Source of the DNA: an uncultured Eubacteriales bacterium | Lineage (GTDB): Bacteria; Bacillota; Clostridia; Monoglobales; Monoglobaceae | Reading direction: 5' to 3' | Assembly (NCBI GenBank): GCA_900545865.1 | Contig: URAN01000001.1 | Span: forward strand, 115,703 to 179,702 | DNA: 64,000 bases | Shown: piece after piece, positions 8,407 to 15,371 of the stretch | How positions within the stretch are numbered: the first letter of the stretch is position 1 | Layout: each line of letters begins with the position of its first letter | Program-made: the position numbers and the translations under genes | Notes under the pieces: generated by a model | The model's database searches: none | What the model was told of the DNA's origin: nothing | The model's input: the letters and a program-made list of their open reading frames with translations, nothing else

Positions 8407-9942
8407 TTACATAGGAAAGTTTCCGTGCTTTTTGGACGGCTTGCTGTCGCGCTTGCTTGCAAGCATTTCAAGAGCCGCGATAACTCTCGGTCTTGTTGAA
8501 TCGGGTTCGATTATGTCATCCACATAACCTCTTGCCGCCGCAATATACGGATTTGTGAACTTCTCTGTGTATTCGTCAATCTTTTGCTTGCGTGTTTCGA
8601 TCGGATTGTCAGATGTCGCTATATCATTTTTATAGATGATGTTCGCCGCACCGTCAGGCCCCATAACCGCAATTTCAGCCGTCGGCCACGCATAAACTAT
8701 GTCCGCGCCGAGGTGCTTGCTGTTCATAGCGACATATGCGCCGCCGTAAGCCTTTTTGACAATAACGTTTATCTTGGGAACTGTCGCCTCTGAAAAAGCG
8801 TACAAAAGCTTTGCGCCGCGGCGAATGATTCCGCCGTATTCCTGTTCTGTTCCCGGAAGGTATCCCGGCACATCGGTAAAGCTCAATATCGGAATGTTAA
8901 AGCTGTCGCAAAAACGAACGAATCTCGCGCCTTTATCCGATGATGCGCAATCGAGTGAACCTGACATAACTGTCGGTTGGTTCGCGATAACGCCGACGGT
9001 CGAACCGTTAAGACGAATGAAACAGGTTATCAAGTTTGCCGCATATTCAGGGAAGAATTCCATATATTCGCCGCTGTCGGCAACCTCGGCAATGACGGAT
9101 TTCATATCATAAACGCCGTCATCGGTAACAATGGTATTGAGTGTTGCCGAAGTTCTGTTTAAATCATCGGAGCATTCATATGCCGGGGCTTCTTCGAGAT
9201 TGTTTGACGGAAGGAATTCAAGCAGGCGTTTAACCTCGCCGAAACATTCTTCCTCCGTTTTGCATCTGATACCGGCAACGCCGCTCTTTGTCGCGTGGGT
9301 TTCCGCACCACCAAGCTCGTCAAAGCTTATGTCCTCACCCGTTACCGCTTTAACGACCGACGGGCCTGTGATGAACATATGGCTTGTCCTGTCCGCCATA
9401 ACGATAAAATCCGTCATAGCCGGCGAGAAAACCGCGCCGCCCGCGCACGGGCCGAGAACAACCGAAATTTGGGGAACAACGCCTGATGCCATTGCATTGC
9501 GATAAAAAATATCGCCAAAGCCTTTTAAAGCGTCAACCCCCTCTTGAATTCTCGCACCGCCGCTATCGCATACGCCGATAATCGGCGCGCCCGTTTTCAT
9601 TGCCATATCCATAACCTTACAGATTTTGGCGGCGTGCATCTCTCCGATAGAACCGCCTATAACCGTATAATCCTGTGAATAGGCATAAACAAGCCTGCCG
9701 TTTACCGTGCCGTATCCTGTGACAACGCCCTCTGCCGGTGCGTCTTTTTCCGCCATGCCGAGTCCGTCACCCCTGTGAGTTACGAAAGCGTCAAGTTCGA
9801 TAAAGCTTCCTTCGTCAAAAAGCATTGCCATTCTCTCTCGCGCAGTCTTTTTGCCGTCGTCGTGCTGTTGTTTTATTTTATCAGCGCCGCCGCCTTGCTC
9901 AATGGCTGAACGCATTTTTTGTAAATCGTCTGATTTGCCCAT
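8407..9942 (-). CDS. mmdA: Acyl-CoA carboxyltransferase subunit (methylmalonyl-CoA decarboxylase alpha / 12S type)
   Basis: 511 residues; AAAGGAGG precedes the ATG. The two crotonase-like halves of biotin-dependent carboxyltransferases are both present: the N-terminal half has GVCDSGGARIQEG and an oxyanion G-P-C-A-G-G-A stretch, and the C-terminal half has DVPGYLPGTEQE and AYGGAYVAM. This family transfers CO2 between methylmalonyl-CoA or propionyl-CoA and biotin. It is the first gene of the operon mmdA-gamma-BCCP-beta-oadA, all minus strand with short gaps. Methylmalonyl-CoA (or malonyl/glutaconyl-CoA) is inferred from family similarity; no mutase gene is in the window. Confidence 0.92.
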   Translation of the reverse strand: MGKSDDLQKMRSAIEQGGGADKIKQQHDDGKKTARERMAMLFDEGSFIELDAFVTHRGDGLGMAEKDAPAEGVVTGYGTVNGRLVYAYSQDYTVIGGSIGEMHAAKICKVMDMAMKTGAPIIGVCDSGGARIQEGVDALKGFGDIFYRNAMASGVVPQISVVLGPCAGGAVFSPAMTDFIVMADRTSHMFITGPSVVKAVTGEDISFDELGGAETHATKSGVAGIRCKTEEECFGEVKRLLEFLPSNNLEEAPAYECSDDLNRTSATLNTIVTDDGVYDMKSVIAEVADSGEYMEFFPEYAANLITCFIRLNGSTVGVIANQPTVMSGSLDCASSDKGARFVRFCDSFNIPILSFTDVPGYLPGTEQEYGGIIRRGAKLLYAFSEATVPKINVIVKKAYGGAYVAMNSKHLGADIVYAWPTAEIAVMGPDGAANIIYKNDIATSDNPIETRKQKIDEYTEKFTNPYIAAARGYVDDIIEPDSTRPRVIAALEMLASKRDSKPSKKHGNFPM

Positions 9943-9971
9943 TGTAAAGCATCCTCCTTTAATTTATTTTA

Positions 9972-9985
9972 CGGACGATTGTCCG
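9972..9985. promoter_or_regulatory. Small palindrome upstream of the decarboxylase operon
   Basis: CGGAC-GATT-GTCCG lies about 30 nt before the mmdA start, in the expected promoter zone. It could be an operator half-site pair or a 5' UTR hairpin. No regulator can be named. Confidence 0.3.
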
Positions 9986-10065
9986 ATATTTATAAAACTT
10001 AAATCCGCCGCAGTATGCGGTTTTTAAAAGTTGATTCTTTGCTGTTTTGAATGAATCGTAAAATT

Positions 10066-10881
10066 CTATTTTCCTCTGCCCTTCGGTCTGTTCGAGCCTG
10101 AGCGAGGTTTTGCCGATTTTGATTTTGAAAAAATCTCGCGGCTCGTCTGTGCGGACGATTTCTTGCTCGTGCCGATTTTTTTAAGCATATTTACCTCCGA
10201 GTCAGTAAGTCTGCGCCACTTTCCGAGGGGCAGATGACCGAGTTTTAAGCCTGCCTCTTCGACTCTGACGAGGCGTTTGACGATACAGCCGACAGCCTCG
10301 AACATACGCCGAACCTGGCGGTTGCGTCCCTCGTGAATCGTAATTTTAAGCCGAGTTCCGAGCCGCGTCGCACCCGTGACCTCAACAACCGCGGGTCTTG
10401 TCCGCACTCCGTCAATAACAACGCCGCTGCGCAGGCGTGTAAGGGTGTCCATAGTGATGTTGCCCGTGACCTCTGCTTCATACGTTTTTTCGACATTATT
10501 TTTGGGGTGTGTGATTTTGTATGTCAAGTCACCATCATTTGTCAAAAGCAATAGCCCCTCTGTGTCATAGTCAAGCCGCCCAACGGGATAAATGCGTGCA
10601 GGGATTTCGGTGACAAGACTCATAACCGTTTCTCTGCCTTTATCGTCCGAGACGGTGGTGACAAAGCCCGACGGTTTGTGCAGCATGATATATATCAGTT
10701 TATTTTGTGTGCGCAATCTCTCACCGTCAAACTCAACGATGTCTCTGTCCTCGTCAACCTTGACGCCCATTTCGCGAACGGTTTCGCCGTTGACGCGAAC
10801 CCTGCCTTGTTTTATTAATTCCTCCGCACCGCGTCTTGACGCGACTCCGCAGTCGGCAAGGTATTTTTGAAGTCTAAGCAC
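10066..10881 (-). CDS. rluB: 23S rRNA pseudouridine synthase B
   Basis: 271 residues. An S4 RNA-binding domain (2-60, starting LRLQKYLADCGVASRRGAE) is followed by the RsuA/RluB/E/F catalytic domain with GRLDYDTEGLLLLTNDG at 101-117; Asp104 is the catalytic aspartate. The enzyme makes a pseudouridine in the peptidyl-transferase region of 23S rRNA (position 2605 in E. coli numbering). A basic, Ser/Lys-rich tail (about 240-271) is typical of RluB. It is transcribed alone, divergently from the HTH/comEC pair. Confidence 0.92.
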   Translation of the reverse strand: MLRLQKYLADCGVASRRGAEELIKQGRVRVNGETVREMGVKVDEDRDIVEFDGERLRTQNKLIYIMLHKPSGFVTTVSDDKGRETVMSLVTEIPARIYPVGRLDYDTEGLLLLTNDGDLTYKITHPKNNVEKTYEAEVTGNITMDTLTRLRSGVVIDGVRTRPAVVEVTGATRLGTRLKITIHEGRNRQVRRMFEAVGCIVKRLVRVEEAGLKLGHLPLGKWRRLTDSEVNMLKKIGTSKKSSAQTSREIFSKSKSAKPRSGSNRPKGRGK

Positions 10882-10972
10882 AAAATCACTCTTTTCTAAT
10901 GTTTAATGGTGTTATGATAGGGAGAATTTCGGGTTTAAAAATTTATATCCAAAAATTTTCCCATTCTACCTT

Positions 10973-11001
10973 ATTATAATACAAAAACAATTTTTATGCA
11001 A
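10973..11001 (-). promoter_or_regulatory. Probable sigma-A promoter of rluB
   Basis: On the minus strand, TTGCAT (11001-10996) and TATAAT (10978-10973) are separated by 17 nt, about 95 nt upstream of the rluB start. The 10882-11250 gap otherwise holds only AT-rich sequence and the divergent promoter. Confidence 0.65.
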
Positions 11002-11140
11002 TATTTTTTTGCCGTGTTGCCCCCAACAAAAGATGATAAAATGAGCGATATTTTGTGCATTATTGCGTATTGATAAAATTATAACAATTTATTTGGTTTT
11101 GCGGAATTAACATAATTTGCAAAATTAATCAAAAACGGAC

Positions 11141-11167
11141 TTGTTTTGGTTCTTTTTGTGGTATAAT
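11141..11167 (+). promoter_or_regulatory. Probable promoter of the HTH-comEC pair
   Basis: TATAAT at 11162-11167 is preceded by TTGTTT at 11141-11146 (15-nt spacing, a little short). The transcript would begin about 75 nt before the HTH gene. Confidence 0.5.
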
Positions 11168-11250
11168 ATATTATATAATCAATAAAAAGTGCTTGTATCG
11201 GTCCGAATTTTAAGGTTGCCCCGATGCGGTGCGGCGGAACGGAGATTGTT

Positions 11251-11505
11251 ATGGAACAAAAGATAAAACAGGATAAAATTCAAATAGGCAAGAACATTCG
11301 GCGCATCCGAAAGCAAAATAAACTCAAACAAACGGATATGGTTGTGCGGCTTCAGCTTATGGGAATGGATATGACGAGAGAGGCGCTTGTTAAAATCGAG
11401 AGAGGAATCCAGCATATTTACGCAAGCCAATTAAAGGCGATAAAAGAGGTTCTCGGCACGACATATGACGAGCTTTTGAGTGAGGACAGCAGCGAGGAAA
11501 AATGA
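11251..11505 (+). CDS. Small XRE-family HTH regulator
   Basis: 84 residues. GGAG lies 6 nt before the ATG at 11251. A single Cro/C1-type helix-turn-helix fills most of the protein (about 13-67: IGKNIRRIRKQNKLKQTDM, then T-R-E-A-L-V-K-I-E-R-G). An acidic tail ends the chain. There is no sensor or oligomerisation domain. Its stop codon overlaps the comEC start (ATGA), so the two are translationally coupled and it may control its own operon. Targets are unknown. Confidence 0.85.
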   Translation: MEQKIKQDKIQIGKNIRRIRKQNKLKQTDMVVRLQLMGMDMTREALVKIERGIQHIYASQLKAIKEVLGTTYDELLSEDSSEEK

Positions 11506-13181
11506 AAGACATAACATACTATCTTACATTGGGGCGAAGATACCTGCTTATATCAATCCTGTGTTGGATTATGGCGGCGTATATCGGTCTGAACATAAAA
11601 ATTTATAACCTTTCCGAAAGCATCGGAAGGATAATGATTTATTCGGCATTCTTTATAGCGGGATGCCTTATTCTGGTGTGCGTTTTCTCTTTTATCCTGC
11701 GCAAGAACCGCCGTGCGGCAAGGCTTTTGGTGTACGGAATTTTGATTGTGTGCGTTGCGGTATTCGGATTTGTTTCGACTCTGTATCGCCGTGCGTCTTA
11801 TGATTCGGTGCAAAAGCTTTTGGAAAAGCAAAAGGTCTTGTATTGTCGGGTGATAAGCCAACCCGAATCGAGTTCGACCGAAAAGAGCGTTAGCTTCATT
11901 GCGGACGTGTATAAGGCGGCTGTTGACGAAAAGATAACGGATTTTTCCGAGCCGTGCCGCATAATTATCTATTCGAATAACAGTAACGGAGCGTATATTC
12001 CGAATGAGGGAGATTTTATTATTGTGACGCGTCCGTCATCAATGAGCAAAAACAGCCGTGCGACAACCAAAGGCGGTTTTGATTATAACAGGTATTTAAG
12101 ACAATCGGACATAGTTTATACCTGTTATTCGCGGACGACAAAACAATCCACCGCCGCAGAGGTTAAGGACGATGGATTTTCATTTTTATATAAAGCAGGT
12201 TCGGAAGTTCGGCGGCGGATAATGGAAAGTGCCGACGCATATCTTTATGGCCAAGATGAAAAAGGTCTGCTTATCGGTATTCTGACGGGGGACAGATCCG
12301 AGATTTCGAACGAGGGATATGCGCGGTTGTCAAAATCGGGATTTATGCACATCGCGGCGGTCTCGGGTATGCACATATCATATCTTTTATTGTTCATAAC
12401 GGCAATCCTTTCGATGTTTCACCTGCCTAAGCGGCTTGCCGCAATCATAACGATTCCGTGTCTTGTCATATTTGCCGCCGCGGCACAGTTTACGCCTTCC
12501 GTATGCAGGGCGGTATTTATGATGTCGGTGTTTCTGTTATCCGGAATTTTGAGGCGTTCGTCCGATTCTCTGACGGCGATAGGTATGGCGGCACTGACGC
12601 TGATTATATCAAACCCGTATTATCTCGATAACGCGAGCTTTTTGCTGTCATTCGGTGCGACAGTCGGAATATTGGTATTTTATGGTCCGCTGCGCAAAGT
12701 TATACCCATACTCGGCAAGAATCGAGAGGAAGAAAACGAAAACCCGCCCGAGGTTCGGAGCGGATTGGCAAAACGGTTATTTTATAAAGCAGTGAATTTT
12801 TTATCGGGGTCGGTGTGCCTGTCGATAAGCGCGTCTTTGGGAACGATTTATTTTATGGCAAAGATTTTCGGAAGCTTTCAATGGGGAAGCATCATCGGCA
12901 ACATAGCGGTTGTACCCCTCACGGGAGTAATATTTATCTTCGGTGCGGCGAACGCGTTAATATCCGCGGTGTGCGCACCCCTTGCATATTTTGTCGGCGG
13001 AGTGGTTTTGAATCCTGCTTTGCGGATTATGATTATGCTGATAAAATTCTTTTCGGCGTCGATATTTAATATATGGCTGCCGTCGCCGCAGCCGTCATTT
13101 TTTGCGGTTTACCTTATAATTTGCATTGGAATATATGCAATGCTTATTCAACCTCGGCGGTCGCGCCGTACATTTGAATAA
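11502..13181 (+). CDS. comEC: ComEC/Rec2 family DNA-uptake channel, short form
   Basis: 559 residues. Two or three N-terminal membrane helices precede an OB-like soluble segment (about 110-220) and the Competence domain, with GLLIGILTGDRSEIS, HIAAVSGMHISYLLL and a run of hydrophobic helices to the C-terminus. ComEC conducts single-stranded DNA across the membrane in transformation. Full-length homologues usually carry a C-terminal metallo-beta-lactamase-like domain; this protein ends in membrane helices and a basic tail (QPRRSRRTFE) without it. The last 38 nt overlap the convergent apbE gene. No other competence gene is in the window. Confidence 0.85.
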   Translation: MKDITYYLTLGRRYLLISILCWIMAAYIGLNIKIYNLSESIGRIMIYSAFFIAGCLILVCVFSFILRKNRRAARLLVYGILIVCVAVFGFVSTLYRRASYDSVQKLLEKQKVLYCRVISQPESSSTEKSVSFIADVYKAAVDEKITDFSEPCRIIIYSNNSNGAYIPNEGDFIIVTRPSSMSKNSRATTKGGFDYNRYLRQSDIVYTCYSRTTKQSTAAEVKDDGFSFLYKAGSEVRRRIMESADAYLYGQDEKGLLIGILTGDRSEISNEGYARLSKSGFMHIAAVSGMHISYLLLFITAILSMFHLPKRLAAIITIPCLVIFAAAAQFTPSVCRAVFMMSVFLLSGILRRSSDSLTAIGMAALTLIISNPYYLDNASFLLSFGATVGILVFYGPLRKVIPILGKNREEENENPPEVRSGLAKRLFYKAVNFLSGSVCLSISASLGTIYFMAKIFGSFQWGSIIGNIAVVPLTGVIFIFGAANALISAVCAPLAYFVGGVVLNPALRIMIMLIKFFSASIFNIWLPSPQPSFFAVYLIICIGIYAMLIQPRRSRRTFE

Positions 13182-14106
13182 GACGGTTGCCGCCGTCTTT
13201 CCCCATTACCAAATATGCCGTTGAAAGACAATCGGCGAGCAATGCCGAGCCGCATATGATGCTGACGCCCGATATTCCGCTCTTTGACGGATAACCGCTT
13301 TTGGGGTCTATGATGTGGTGATATATCTCGCCGTTCCATTTAAAATAACGCTGATACGTTCCTGATGTAACAACGGACTTGTCGGATATTTCTATAATCT
13401 TTGTGTATTCACCCGACTTGCCGAAAGGCTTTTGCAGACCGACCGACCATTCGCCGCAGCGGCGTGATGGGTTCCTGCCGACAACGCCGATGCTGCCGCC
13501 GAAATCTATCAAAGCATACTCGGCGTTATATTCGCCGAGTACGGCTTTTGCGCAATCAACCGCATATCCTTTTGCCGCACCGCCGAGGTCGATTTTCACT
13601 TTGTCGGCGGTTTTTGTGACCGTGTTTCCGTTCAATAAAATTTTGTCCGAGCCGACATTTTCAAGTGTGGAATTTATCTCGGACGGTGGCGGCGGTTGGT
13701 GTGCGCCGCTTGAAAATTGCCACAAATCTTTAACCGATGCGATTGTTATATCAAACGCACCGTCGGAACTTTTATATATTTCAAGTGCAGTGCGCAAAAT
13801 CGCGGCGGTATCATCGGATACGCTTATAGGTTCGTTTGCTTTGGCACGATTTATTGCTGCAACCTCTGAATCCGCGGAAAAATAATCGACCGCGGCGGCG
13901 ATTTTTTCCGCGCGTTCAAACGCGGCGGCAACCGCCGCTTGTGCGTTTTCGCCGCCCGAGCGGATTGAACACACCGTGTCCATAAGAAACCGCGTGTCGG
14001 TATATTCGTCGGTTTTGTTTTTGAAAAAGTTACAGCCGCCGAGGGTCGCCGCCGTGAGTGCCGCGGTCAGCGCGGCGGCAATAAATTTTAATATTGTTTT
14101 TTTCAT
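13144..14106 (-). CDS. apbE: FAD:protein FMN transferase, lipoprotein (ApbE)
   Basis: 320 residues. A lipoprotein signal peptide ends in the lipobox LGGC (Cys about 25). The mature part is an ApbE domain with D-T-R-F-L-M-D-T at the N-terminus, IDLGGAAKGYAVD in the middle and YHHIIDPKSGYPS near the C-terminus, the Mg2+/FAD-binding signatures. ApbE moves FMN from FAD onto Thr of extracytoplasmic flavoproteins such as RnfG, RnfD and NqrB/C. Rnf genes lie at 37-42 kb, so this is a plausible flavinyltransferase for them (inference). It is convergent with comEC, overlapping by 38 nt, and followed upstream by a repeat-filled gap. Confidence 0.92.
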   Translation of the reverse strand: MKKTILKFIAAALTAALTAATLGGCNFFKNKTDEYTDTRFLMDTVCSIRSGGENAQAAVAAAFERAEKIAAAVDYFSADSEVAAINRAKANEPISVSDDTAAILRTALEIYKSSDGAFDITIASVKDLWQFSSGAHQPPPPSEINSTLENVGSDKILLNGNTVTKTADKVKIDLGGAAKGYAVDCAKAVLGEYNAEYALIDFGGSIGVVGRNPSRRCGEWSVGLQKPFGKSGEYTKIIEISDKSVVTSGTYQRYFKWNGEIYHHIIDPKSGYPSKSGISGVSIICGSALLADCLSTAYLVMGKDGGNRLIQMYGATAEVE

Positions 14107-14211
14107 AGGGTCACCTTATATTTTCGTGTTTTTGTTTTTCTGTCGTACAGTTCCGTGCTGTGCACACGGATTTTGAATGAATTAACTTTTTGTGAATTTC
14201 GGCATAAACCC

Positions 14212-14324
14212 GTAGGGGCGACCCCGTGTGGTCGCCCGAGCATACGAGCAATTTCATAAATTTGTGTGGATAATAACATATTTGGGTGAACATATTACGG
14301 GCGACCACATGGGGTCGCCCCTAC
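14212..14324. repeat. Dispersed inverted-repeat element, copy 2 (GTAGGGG family)
   Basis: Terminal inverted repeats of 27 bp at 14212-14238 and 14298-14324 match at 26 positions (start GTAGGGGCGACCCC). The unique core holds TGTGGATAA at 14265-14273. Each arm is itself partly palindromic (GGGCGACC/GGTCGCCC), so the element folds into a large cruciform. It has no ORF, which suits a MITE-like or REP-like element. Its core matches the sequence at 3690-3780. Confidence 0.8.
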
Positions 14325-14428
14325 AAATATACGTTTTATTCATAATTGTTTGCTCATTCAAAAACCGTGGTGCTGTACGCTTTTTTGATTTACAAGCCGA
14401 ATTGTTGCCAAACTAATCCGATTTAATC

Positions 14429-14466
14429 GACTTTGCCCTGTTCAATGATTTGAACAGGGCAAAGTC
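14429..14466 (-). terminator. 17-bp hairpin downstream of the AraC-family gene
   Basis: GACTTTGCCCTGTTCAA pairs perfectly with its complement around TGAT, 8 nt after the araC-type stop codon. The T-run is weak on the minus strand (GATTAAAT) and better on the plus strand (ATTTTAGTTTATTTTT), so it may work in both directions. Confidence 0.6.
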
Positions 14467-14474
14467 ATTTTAGT

Positions 14475-15350
14475 TTATTTTTGATTAATTGCGATGTTTT
14501 CCTTTCGGTACTGTGACGGCGTTACGCCCGTCATCGAATGGAACTTCGCTATAAAATTGCTTTTGCTGTTATAGCCAACGTCAAAGGCTATTTCAAACAC
14601 GGATTTATACGTTGTTCTAAGCAGGATTTTCGCCATATTTATGCGATATTCGGTCAGGTATTCGTATGGCGTAACACCCATTTGTCGTTTAAATACCCGA
14701 ATAAAATGATATTTTGAAATATTCATTTTTTCGGTCATATCGTCAATCGAGATTGTTTCGCCGTAATGCTTGTGAATAAATTCAAGCACGGAATGTATCT
14801 CGGGATACTTGCCGCCGCCCGAATCGCCGTTTAAGGCACAGCTGAGCTTTTGAGTCAAAATCTCGGTCATAATTCTCGAGATACAGTCCGAAATCAGCGC
14901 ACTCGACAGCATATCGTTCTTTGCTGACATGGTAAGTATCATCATAAGGTTTGATTCAATTTCCTCCTTGCCCGAAGTCGGCACGACACAGTATTCACCG
15001 TCATTTATCATATCCTCATAACCTTTTGCACCCGCGCCGTCAAAGTGCAGCCAAAAATTGTGCCAGCCGTTTCCGACCGTTTCATAGCGATGATGTTCGC
15101 TGCATCTGATGATAACCGCCGAACCGGGCAAGAGCCGCGTTTCGGTGTTGTCGGCGATGAGCCGCCCCTCGCCCGAAACGGTATAGATAAGCTGAAGCCC
15201 GTCACGGCCGTCACGCTCGGTATAATAACCGCTTTTGGCATAAAATTCGCCTGCCTCTGTTATGTAAAAAGGCAAAGCCTTTGCCGCCTCGGGTTTTGTA
15301 CATATCACCCACTTTGAATTATCGGCAATATCAAGCTTGTAATCGAGCAT
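14475..15350 (-). CDS. AraC-family transcriptional regulator with N-terminal cupin
   Basis: 291 residues from the ATG at 15350, with GGGGTG 7 nt upstream; an in-frame GTG five codons earlier is less likely. The N-terminal about 150 residues form an AraC-type cupin sensor (G-A-E-F-Y-A-K, then D-G-L-Q-L-I-Y-T-V-S-G-E-G). The C-terminal about 100 residues hold two HTH motifs with MNISKYHFIRVFKRQMG and the family signature IAFDVGYNSKSNFIAKFHS. Such proteins usually sense sugars. It is 22 nt downstream of the pyrophosphatase gene on the same strand; no sugar gene is adjacent, so the ligand is unknown. Confidence 0.9.
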   Translation of the reverse strand: MLDYKLDIADNSKWVICTKPEAAKALPFYITEAGEFYAKSGYYTERDGRDGLQLIYTVSGEGRLIADNTETRLLPGSAVIIRCSEHHRYETVGNGWHNFWLHFDGAGAKGYEDMINDGEYCVVPTSGKEEIESNLMMILTMSAKNDMLSSALISDCISRIMTEILTQKLSCALNGDSGGGKYPEIHSVLEFIHKHYGETISIDDMTEKMNISKYHFIRVFKRQMGVTPYEYLTEYRINMAKILLRTTYKSVFEIAFDVGYNSKSNFIAKFHSMTGVTPSQYRKENIAINQK

Positions 15351-15371
15351 AAATCCGCACCCCACAATGTT

